Shown one piece after another: positions 1-5,641 of a stretch of 6,536 nucleotides of DNA (the stretch's first letter is position 1; every line of letters starts with the position of its first letter). The DNA comes from CAYLZN01 sp964387935 (GTDB taxonomy: Bacteria > Acidobacteriota > Vicinamibacteria > Vicinamibacterales > JAFNAJ01), in NCBI GenBank assembly GCA_964387935.1, contig CAYLZN010000326.1, forward strand, positions 1 through 6,536. Reading direction: 5' to 3'. Position numbers and translations under genes: made by a program. Below the pieces are notes generated by a model, which was not told the origin of the DNA, made no database searches, and saw only the letters and a program-made list of their open reading frames with translations.

Positions 1-223
1 GGATCCGCAGCGAGCCTGTCTTCCTCGCGCGTTTCGAAAACTGGGGGGCGGCAAGTTCTGGAGGGGGTTGACGGAACCGCGCCGGGGTGTTGCAGGAAGG
101 CCTCCCGGCGTGCGGTGCGGCGCCAGCCTCAGGCTAAGTTGTTCCTGCCCAACGGCTTGAGAAGGGCACCCTGTCGGGGACCAGGCAGGGCCCGTCGTCG
201 GAGCGGACTGGTGAGGGAGAAGT

Positions 224-235
224 GTGTTATAACAC
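224..235. promoter_or_regulatory. Perfect 12-bp palindrome, candidate operator/promoter of yceI
   Basis: GTGTTATAACAC reads the same on both strands and is the most AT-rich spot in the leader. It contains TATAAC at 228-233, five of six matches to a sigma70-type -10 hexamer, but no good -35 sits 16-18 bases upstream. Offset outer arms AAGTGT (220-225) and ACACTT (232-237) also pair, and are followed by a run of T to 240, so a weak hairpin terminator for something upstream is the main alternative. A palindrome overlapping a -10 box is a typical arrangement for a dimeric repressor site. I do not recognise the regulator family. The site lies 85 bases before the yceI start codon, leaving room for a short 5' leader. 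Confidence 0.4.
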
Positions 236-307
236 TTTTTGCCCGCGACTCGCACCACGCGCCGGGCAGCTGCCGCAGGAGTTCGGCCAGAGCAGGACAC
301 CCGACAC

Positions 308-313
308 AAGGAG
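308..313 (+). promoter_or_regulatory. Ribosome binding site of yceI
   Basis: AAGGAG at 308-313 is a strong Shine-Dalgarno match, with seven bases between it and the ATG at 321. This decides the start: the frame is open upstream to an ATG at 222, but that start would put 33 residues before a textbook signal peptide. Confidence 0.85.
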
Positions 314-320
314 CACGCAG

Positions 321-935
321 ATGAGGAATTCGTTTGGCATCACCGTCGCCCTGACCGCCGTTGTCGTCGCCCCGGCGCTTGCACAGTCCAACACGTGGAA
401 CATCGACGCCTCGCACTCGGCGGCCCATTTCGCCGTCAAGCACATGATGGTGAGCACCGTGCGGGGTGACTTCGGCAAGATGGCGGGCACGATCGAGTTC
501 GACGGCAAGGACGTGAGGACCATCAAGGCCGAGGCCACCATCGACGTGTCCACGGTCGACACGCGCGATGCCAAGCGCGACGCGCACCTCAAGAGCGCGG
601 ACTTTTTCGATACCGCCAAATTTCCGACCATCACCTTCAAGTCCAGGCGAGCCGAGGCCGTCAGTGCCGGCAAGTTCAAGCTCGTGGGCGACCTGACCAT
701 TCGCGGGGTGACCAAGGAGGTCACGCTCGAGGTGGAAGGCCCGACCCCCGCCATCAAGGACCAGCGGGGCAATGCGCGCACGGGGGCCACTGCGACCACC
801 AGGATCAACCGCCAGGACTTTGGCGTGTCGTGGAACCGGACCCTCGACGCCGGCGGCCTTGTCGTCGGCGATGAGGTGTCGATTTCGATCGACCTCGAGC
901 TGATCAAGCCCGCTCCTGCAGCGTCTGGGCAGTAG
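321..935 (+). CDS. yceI: YceI family protein, exported
   Basis: The 204-residue product begins with a Sec signal peptide of about 21 residues (MRNSF, a hydrophobic core, then ALA before QSNTW). The mature part is a complete YceI domain. It opens with WNIDASHSAAHFAVKHMM and continues VSTVRGDF, matching the family's conserved first strands. Later come DAKRDAHLKSADFFD and KFPTITFKS, then GDLTIRGVTKEV, and NRQDFGVSWN near the end. YceI proteins form a lipocalin-like beta-barrel that binds long isoprenoid or similar lipids in the periplasm; the physiological role is poorly defined. Length is normal for the family. The start is fixed by the AAGGAG at 308-313. It is followed at once by a long inverted repeat, so it is probably a single-gene unit, and its link to the metal operon downstream may be only proximity. 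The family call is firm; the ligand is unknown. Confidence 0.93.
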   Translation: MRNSFGITVALTAVVVAPALAQSNTWNIDASHSAAHFAVKHMMVSTVRGDFGKMAGTIEFDGKDVRTIKAEATIDVSTVDTRDAKRDAHLKSADFFDTAKFPTITFKSRRAEAVSAGKFKLVGDLTIRGVTKEVTLEVEGPTPAIKDQRGNARTGATATTRINRQDFGVSWNRTLDAGGLVVGDEVSISIDLELIKPAPAASGQ

Positions 936-937
936 GA

Positions 938-1038
938 AAAATGGGGTCGGGAGTTGTTTTCGCAAGATTTGCGCGCCCAGGCCACACGAAGTGGCGTGGG
1001 TGCGCAAATTCTGCGAAAATAACTCCCGACCCCATTTT
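938..1038. repeat. 101-nt near-perfect inverted repeat (REP/MITE-like hairpin, possible terminator)
   Basis: Two 48-base arms (938-985 and 991-1038) are complementary at 43 of 48 positions around a 5-base loop ACGAA (986-990). The outer ends are AAAATGGGGTCGGGAGTT and its exact complement at 1021-1038. The differences are at 956, 965, 966, 975 and 980. In + strand RNA three of these (956, 966, 975) become G-U pairs, leaving only two real mismatches, so the folded + strand RNA is almost fully paired. The size, the long stem and the sharp ends resemble non-autonomous elements moved by IS200/REP-associated transposases; no transposase is in the window and I see no flanking target duplication. 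Lying 2 bases after the yceI stop, with A-runs and T-runs at its ends, it could also stop transcription from either direction. Element identity is inferred; the repeat itself is read directly. Confidence 0.9.
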
Positions 1039-1042
1039 CACC

Positions 1043-1387
1043 ATGCGCCGCGTTGCCGCCTGTCTCGTGTTGCTGGCTATCGTTGGCAGCCTCTGCCCGG
1101 CTGGGGTGCTGCACGCCGAGCCCAGACACCGCTGCTGCGACGAGGAAGACGCCTCCTGCCCCCTTCTGGCGGCGGCCATGCCTTGCTGCACGGGCCAGCC
1201 CGCGGACGTGGCGCCCAGCAGCGCGCCCGCCACGCCAGCTCCCTCGAAGGCCCCTGCCGCCGGTACGCCAGGTGGAACGGCCGACCTGACGACCGCGCTC
1301 CTGGCGTCCGCTCGTGCCTGGCTGGACGCACCTCACGGCCCGCACACCCTCCCCCCCCTCCTGAAGATCTGCCAGCGGCGTATCTAG
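1043..1387 (+). CDS. Small exported Cys-rich protein, possibly metal-binding
   Basis: The 114-residue product has a clear signal peptide (MRRVAACLVLLAIVGSLCP, probable cleavage after LHA at residue 25). A Cys cluster follows: C31-C32, C39, C48-C49, spaced CC-x6-C-x8-CC, with a neighbouring His29 and the segment DEED. The rest is a low-complexity Ala/Pro/Ser linker and a short C-terminal tail with one more Cys (C110). I do not recognise a named family. Paired cysteines in a small exported protein directly before a Cu/Ag efflux operon suggest periplasmic metal or thiol chemistry, but this is inference. The start at 1043 has no Shine-Dalgarno because the 938-1038 inverted repeat ends four bases before it. 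The frame continues upstream to an ATG at 941 inside the repeat, which would add 34 residues in front of the signal peptide. A C8 tract at 1351-1358 near the 3' end makes the true C-terminus uncertain. Confidence 0.6.
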   Translation: MRRVAACLVLLAIVGSLCPAGVLHAEPRHRCCDEEDASCPLLAAAMPCCTGQPADVAPSSAPATPAPSKAPAAGTPGGTADLTTALLASARAWLDAPHGPHTLPPLLKICQRRI

Positions 1388-1518
1388 CGCCACTCGTGTC
1401 CCTCCGGTCACCCGAATCACACCCGTAGGTTGCTGCGGGATGCCGTGACTCCGTGCTCGGGGCGCAGGCGCCCGCCGTTTGACCCGCACGTGCCCGCGCG
1501 TGCGGTGGACTTCAGATC
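1388..1518 (+). other. Spacer before the efflux operon
   Basis: This 131-nt gap should carry the operon's promoter unless the operon is read from further upstream. I find no convincing -35/-10 pair in it. It holds two small GC-rich hairpins: GGGCGC/GCGCCC (1460-1473, 2-base loop, followed by a weak TTT) and a 7-bp stem at 1484-1505. No operator resembling the known CueR, CusR, CsoR or CopY sites is evident by eye. Confidence 0.45.
1484..1505 (+). promoter_or_regulatory. Stem-loop overlapping the TolC-gene ribosome site
   Basis: CCGCACG (1484-1490) pairs perfectly with CGTGCGG (1499-1505) around an 8-base loop. The 3' arm shares its last two G residues with the only Shine-Dalgarno candidate, GGTGGA (1504-1509), which lies nine bases before the ATG at 1519. 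In RNA it could dampen initiation of the first operon gene. In DNA this GC-rich, a stem of this length may also be chance. Confidence 0.25.
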
Positions 1519-2820
1519 ATGAAGAGAGAAGCCCCGCGGTTCCTCGCTCTGCGTGTCGTGCTGATCGCCATCTCGATGGGCGCGATTCCATGCCAGGCGC
1601 AGGATACGTCTTCCCAAACCACCCCCGTGCCACCCCTGACCCTGGCCGAGGCGGTGGCCGGCGTTCGCGCCCGCCACCCCGAGCTCGCGGCCCTTCGAGC
1701 CCGGTTCGACGCCGACCGGCTCCAGTCCGAGGTCGAGCGCGGCCTGATGCCGCCCATGCTCGAAGCCGAGGTCCGTGAGTGGCCGATCGACACGGTGAAC
1801 CCGGGAGACGCCATGCTCGGCGTCATGCTCGTCCAGGAGTTCCCGGGACGCGGCAAGCGGGAAGCTCGCGCGACACTGGCCGAGCGCGAGGCAAACGTCA
1901 CCTGGGCCGGCGTCGTGGTCCGCGAGCGGGACCTGGTGCTTCGCACCCGGAAGGCCTACACCGAGCTCCAGCTCGCCAGGCACACCGCGGACGTCTATCG
2001 CGCGATCGCGGACCTCCTTCGGCAGGTGACCGAGGTCGCCGAGGCGAAGTACGCCACGGGGCGCACGGGGCAGCAGGACGTGCTCAAGGCCATCGTCGAG
2101 CGCGCCCTGCTCGAGGAGCAGGTCCTGGTCGTCGAGGAGCGCGCCCGCGTGTCCGCCGCCGCGCTCAACGTGCTCCTCGGGCAGTCTCCCGATGGCGAGA
2201 TTGGCAGCACCGATCCGCTCGTCGATGACCTCGACCTGCCCGCCGTGGGGGATCTCCATCGCCTCGCACTCACCAGTCAGCCCGAACTCGCGGCGGTCGA
2301 TGCCGACATTGCGCGGCGGCAGGCAGCCCTCGTGCGGGCCTCGCGCGAACGCGGGGTCGACTACCTCGCCCGGGGCGGGTTCATGGTGCGCCCCGACGAG
2401 CGCAACGCCTGGACCGCCCAGTTCGGCCTGACGTGGCCGGGCGCGCCCTGGGCTCGTGGCCGGTTCGAGGCCGCCGAGAAGGCCGGGGCCGCCCAGATCG
2501 ACGCCGCCCGGGCCGATCGGAAGGCCGTGGAGAACGCCGCCGGGCTCCTCGTGCAGGAGGCCTGGGTGAAGGCCGATGCCGCAAATCGGCGCGCGCGCCT
2601 GCTGCGCTCGAGCATCGTGTCGCAGGCCGAACATGCGCTCGAGGTGGCCAGGCTCTCCTACCAGGCCGACCGGGCAGGCCTGCTTGACGTGCTCGACTTC
2701 GAACGCGTGCTGCTCGACGCGCGCCTCGGCGTCCTCCGCGCCCTGGCCGAGCGCGACCTCGCCCTTGCCGAACTCGAACGCGCCGTTGGGCGCGATCTCC
2801 AGCCAGAGCCTCGCCGATGA
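1519..2820 (+). CDS. TolC-family outer-membrane efflux channel (CusC/CzcC-like)
   Basis: The 433-residue product starts with a signal peptide (MKREAPRFLALRVVLIAIS, probable cleavage near QAQ at residues 26-28). A lipoprotein box is not evident at C25, unlike E. coli CusC. Two outer-membrane efflux repeats follow. The first begins at PLTLAEAV (about residue 39) and includes the hallmark YATGRTGQQDVLKA. The second begins near DLHRLALTSQPEL and includes YQADRAGLLDVLDFE. Long charged helices rich in Ala, Arg, Glu and Leu fit the periplasmic tunnel. In the family, trimers span the outer membrane and the periplasm and receive substrate from an RND pump through the adaptor. Its stop codon overlaps the adaptor start (ATGA, 2817-2820), and the pump follows, so it is the first gene of the operon. 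Ribosome site GGTGGA is modest. The family is certain; substrate is inferred from its partners. Confidence 0.92.
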   Translation: MKREAPRFLALRVVLIAISMGAIPCQAQDTSSQTTPVPPLTLAEAVAGVRARHPELAALRARFDADRLQSEVERGLMPPMLEAEVREWPIDTVNPGDAMLGVMLVQEFPGRGKREARATLAEREANVTWAGVVVRERDLVLRTRKAYTELQLARHTADVYRAIADLLRQVTEVAEAKYATGRTGQQDVLKAIVERALLEEQVLVVEERARVSAAALNVLLGQSPDGEIGSTDPLVDDLDLPAVGDLHRLALTSQPELAAVDADIARRQAALVRASRERGVDYLARGGFMVRPDERNAWTAQFGLTWPGAPWARGRFEAAEKAGAAQIDAARADRKAVENAAGLLVQEAWVKADAANRRARLLRSSIVSQAEHALEVARLSYQADRAGLLDVLDFERVLLDARLGVLRALAERDLALAELERAVGRDLQPEPRR

Positions 2821-4547
2821 GCCACGCGCCGCGCGTGACCGGAGACCGACCGATGCTGTCCCGTCTGATTCGCCTCCTCGTGCTCGCGAGCCTGGCCTGT
2901 GTCGCCCTGGCCGTCGGAGCCGTCCTCCTCCACGACCGGCTCACGCCGGTGTACGACCGACTCGTGCATGTTCCGTGGGTCGGCCACTACTTCGAGAAAC
3001 CTGCGACCGGACCGACGTGGGTCTGCCCGATGCACCCTGAGGTGACGAGCCGTGAGCCGGCCACGTGCCCGAAGTGCGGCATGGACCTCGTGCTCGACGC
3101 GGGCTCGACGGGAGCGACGTCGCCACCGTCCCCTTCACCGACCGAGGAACCAGCAGGGACGATGGCTGGACCGCCGCGCACCGGCTTGACCATCGACCTC
3201 CGACGTCAGCAGTTGCTGGGTGTCCGGACGACCGCCGCCGTGCTCGAGCCCCTGTCGCACACGATCCGCACGGTAGGCACCATCCGCAGCGACGAAACAC
3301 GCCAGGCGGACGTGAACCTCAAGGTCGAAGCATATGTGAAGGACCTGTTCGTCGACTTCACGGGCCAGTACGTCCGGGCTGGCCAGCCGCTCTTCACCGT
3401 CTACAGCCCTGACCTTCTGGCCACGCAGAGCGAGTACCTGCTGGCGCTTCGAACCCGGGACCAGTTCGCCTCCTCGCAGGTCGGCGACACGCGCGCGACC
3501 GCGGAGCGCCTGGTGGCGTCGGCGCGCCAGCGCCTGCTGCTGTGGGACCTGACCAGCGCGGACCTGGAGTCCATCGAGCGGACCCGCCAGGCGCTCGCGA
3601 CCGTCGAGTTCCGGTCGCCCGTCAGCGGCCATGTCCTCGAAAAACGTGTGGTGAAGGGCCAGCGCGTCATGCCTGGCGAGACGCTGTATCGCCTTGCCGA
3701 CCTGTCGGTCGTGTGGGTCGAGGCCGATGTCTTCGAGCGCGAGATGGCGTGGGTCCGCGTCGGTCAGCGGGCCACCGTGCAGCTCGACGCGTGGCCGGGC
3801 GAGACCTTCACCGGGCGCGCGACGTATATCGACCCGATCGTCGATCCGACGACACGGTCCGTGAAGGTCCGCCTGGAACTCCCCAACAGGAACGGACGCC
3901 TCAAGCCCGGGATGTTCGCCAACGTCGAGCTATCCTCGTCGCTCGGCAGGGGTGTGGTCGTGCCGACCGACGCCGTGGTCGACAACGGGCGAACGGCGCT
4001 CGTGTTCATGGCGCTCGGCGACGGCTACTTCGAGCCGCGCGACGTGACGCTGGGTTTCCGTCTCGACGGCAGGATCCAGGTCCTGTCAGGACTGAAGGCG
4101 GGTGAGGTCATCGCCAGCGCGGCCACGTTCTTCCTCGACTCCGAGAGCCAGTTGCGGGCGGCGATGCAGGGCTTCACGGCGCCGCCGACGCCCTCGACGG
4201 GCGGAGGCGACGCGTCCGAGCGTTCCTCCGCCTCCGCGCTCGACCTCGCGCTCCGCACCGAGCCCGATCCGCCCCGCCACGGCGACAACCTGTTCGTGGT
4301 CGAGGCCCGCGATGCGGAGGGCCGGGCCGTGACCGATGCGGACGTGATCGTGACGTTCTACATGCCGCCGATGCCCTCGATGAACATGCCGGCCATGAGC
4401 GCCGAGGCGCGCCTGCTGCCCGAGACCGAAGGCGTCTACCGTGGGCACGGCCGGATCTCGATGGCGGGCCGCTGGGACGCGACCGTCGTGGTCTCGCGCG
4501 GCGGGCAGCGGCTCGGCAGCCGGCAGTTCGCCCTGGTCGTGAGGTAG
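2817..4547 (+). CDS. cusB: CusB-type RND efflux adaptor with heavy-metal-binding and YtkA-like domains
   Basis: The 576-residue periplasmic adaptor has, in order: an N-terminal membrane anchor (about residues 13-38); a short heavy-metal-binding domain with C70-P-M-H73-P and C84-P-K-C87-G-M; and a membrane-fusion core (about 120-455). The core carries YSPDLLATQSEY before the helical hairpin, FRSPVSGHVLEK at about 265, LADLSVVWVEADVFE and GRLKPGMFANVEL. A Ser/Gly/Pro linker then leads to a C-terminal YtkA-like domain (about 476-576) with Met516, 519, 522, 524 and 527 and the closing GRISMAGRWDATVVV. Adaptors of this family bind metal in the periplasm and pass it to the pump while bridging to the outer-membrane channel. 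E. coli CusB is about 400 residues, so both ends here are additions. The ATGA overlap favours the start at 2817. A start at 2853 has a better ribosome site (GGAG at 2841-2844, 8-base spacer) and places the anchor at the very N-terminus, so it is a real alternative. Confidence 0.93.
   Translation: MSHAPRVTGDRPMLSRLIRLLVLASLACVALAVGAVLLHDRLTPVYDRLVHVPWVGHYFEKPATGPTWVCPMHPEVTSREPATCPKCGMDLVLDAGSTGATSPPSPSPTEEPAGTMAGPPRTGLTIDLRRQQLLGVRTTAAVLEPLSHTIRTVGTIRSDETRQADVNLKVEAYVKDLFVDFTGQYVRAGQPLFTVYSPDLLATQSEYLLALRTRDQFASSQVGDTRATAERLVASARQRLLLWDLTSADLESIERTRQALATVEFRSPVSGHVLEKRVVKGQRVMPGETLYRLADLSVVWVEADVFEREMAWVRVGQRATVQLDAWPGETFTGRATYIDPIVDPTTRSVKVRLELPNRNGRLKPGMFANVELSSSLGRGVVVPTDAVVDNGRTALVFMALGDGYFEPRDVTLGFRLDGRIQVLSGLKAGEVIASAATFFLDSESQLRAAMQGFTAPPTPSTGGGDASERSSASALDLALRTEPDPPRHGDNLFVVEARDAEGRAVTDADVIVTFYMPPMPSMNMPAMSAEARLLPETEGVYRGHGRISMAGRWDATVVVSRGGQRLGSRQFALVVR
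4541..4545 (+). promoter_or_regulatory. Ribosome binding site of cusA inside the end of cusB
   Basis: GAGGT at 4541-4545 overlaps the last cusB codon and its TAG stop, with five bases before the ATG at 4551. Ribosomes finishing cusB cover this site, which implies coupled translation of adaptor and pump. Confidence 0.6.
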
Positions 4548-4550
4548 GTC

Positions 4551-5631
4551 ATGGTGGACCGCATCATCGACTGGTGCACCCGCAACCGCTTCCTGGTGCT
4601 GGTCGCGGCCGCCGCCACCGGCTTCTGGGGCGCCTGGGCGATGGTCCGGACGCCGCTGGACGCGGTGCCGGACATCTCGGACGTGCAGGTCATCATCGCC
4701 ACCGAGTGGGAAGGGCGCAGTCCGGACCTGATCGAGGACCAGGTCACGTACCCGATCGTTTCAGCCCTCCTCGCGACCCCGCGCGTCAAGGCCGTGCGCG
4801 GATTCACCGACTTCGGCATCAGCTACGTCTACGTCATCTTCGAGGACGGCACCGACATCTACTGGGCGCGCAGCCGCGTGGTGGAGTACCTGCAGAGCAC
4901 CAGGTCGCGGCTTCCTGAAGGCGTCAACCCGACGCTGGGTCCTGACGCATCCGGGGTCGGGTGGGTGTTCCAGTACGCCCTCGTGGACGAGTCGGGGCAG
5001 CACTCGCTGGCGGACCTGCGGTCGCTCCAGGACTGGTCGGTGCGCTACTGGCTGGCTGGCGTACCGGGCGTCGCGGAGGTCGCGTCGATCGGGGGGTTCG
5101 TCAAGCAGTACCAGGTGGCGATCGATCCGAACAAGCTCGCGGCCTACGGCCTGGGCGTGCAGGACGTCGTGAGGGCCGTCCAGGCGAGCAACAACGACGT
5201 GGAGGGCCGACTGCTCGAGTTCGCGGGGCGGGAGTACATGGTGCGCGCGCGGGGGTACCTGGCCTCGCTCGGCGACATCGAGGAGGTGGCGGTCGGCGCC
5301 GACGGCCGCGGGACCCCCATCCGCGTGCGGGACGTGGCCACCGTTCGCCTCGGGCCCGATCTGCGCCGAGGGGCCGCGGAACTCGACGGCAAGGGCGAGG
5401 TCGTGGGCGGCATCGTCGTGATGCGCTTCGGCGAAAACGCCCTGACCGTCATCGACGCGGTGAAGCGGCGGATCGAGGACGTCTCACGCGCCCTGCCAGC
5501 CGGGGTGTCCATCGTCACCACCTACGATCGCTCCACCCTCATCCGGGATGCGATCGGCACCCTGCGCGACACGCTCGTCGAGGAGATCGTCGTCGTGTCG
5601 CTGATGGTGATCGGCTTCCTGCTGCACGTGC
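4551..5631 (+). CDS. cusA: CusA-type heavy-metal RND efflux pump, N-terminal part (interrupted by assembly gap)
   Basis: The first 360 residues of a proton-driven inner-membrane pump of the HME-RND family. MVDRIIDWCTRNRFLVL leads into TM1. Family landmarks follow in order: TPLDAVPDISDVQVII, GRSPDLIEDQVTYPI, VRGFTDFGISYVYVIFEDG, DIYWARSRVVEYL, LGPDASGVGWVFQYAL, LADLRSLQDW, VAEVASIGGFVKQYQV, EYMVRARGYL, and IVTTYDRSTLI before TM2. These align with E. coli CusA almost without insertions; the CzcA branch shares many of them. The part ends at LLHV plus the first base of the next codon (probably Arg) where the N run begins, at the TM2/TM3 junction. It lies 3 nt after the adaptor stop and is translationally coupled to it. 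The frame is open throughout. Identification rests on my recollection of the E. coli protein rather than a search. Confidence 0.95.
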
Positions 5632-5641
5632 NNNNNNNNNN
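5632..5641. other. Assembly gap (10 N), understated length
   Basis: Ten N lie inside the pump gene. Before the gap the protein is in the frame of 4551. After it, the pump sequence (YYLGVTSNIMSLGG) is in the next frame (codons starting at 5644), so 10 is not the true size. E. coli CusA has 21 residues between the equivalents of LLHV and YYLG, predicting about 60 missing bases. With that length the conserved TM4 aspartate encoded at 5713-5715 becomes residue 405, the same number as in E. coli CusA. Confidence 0.9.

Larger units (their letters stand above)
1..320. other. Gene-free upstream region of yceI
   Basis: I see no convincing gene here. One + frame is open from base 1 to the stop at 322-324, but its translation is rich in Arg, Gly and Pro, has no recognisable family and overlaps the yceI start, so it looks like a GC-driven open frame. 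The stretch holds a possible stem-loop at 78-112 (arms CGCCGGG at 80-86 and CCCGGCG at 104-110, extended by a G-T and a C-G pair). It has no T-tract after it. It also holds the AT-centred palindrome at 224-235, listed separately. The remainder is featureless GC-rich sequence. The window begins exactly with GGATCC, a BamHI site, which may be coincidence. Confidence 0.5.

Noticed and set aside
1..6. GGATCC at the very first bases as a cloning junction
   Set aside because: A BamHI site at a window edge may be chance; no vector sequence is visible to support a clone end.
1..324. Frame open from the left edge as a possible partial upstream gene
   Set aside because: No family signal, composition typical of non-coding GC-rich sequence, and it overlaps the well-supported yceI start.
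129..1007. Open frame of 292 codons on the minus strand
   Set aside because: It lies antisense to yceI and runs into the inverted repeat, has no recognisable domain, and is the expected shadow of a GC-rich coding sequence; yceI on the other strand is unmistakable.
1460..1473. GGGCGC/GCGCCC hairpin as an intrinsic terminator of the Cys-rich gene
   Set aside because: The loop is only two bases, and the T-run is three bases and set off from the stem; too weak to call in this composition.
227..1489. Open frame of 420 codons on the minus strand spanning yceI, the repeat and the Cys-rich gene
   Set aside because: Arg/Ala/Ser-rich translation without family features, crossing two genes and a mobile-type hairpin; a composition effect.
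1417..2634. Open frame of 405 codons on the minus strand
   Set aside because: It is antisense to the TolC-family gene, Gly/Leu/Arg/His-rich, with no domain seen; the + strand gene has two clear efflux repeats.
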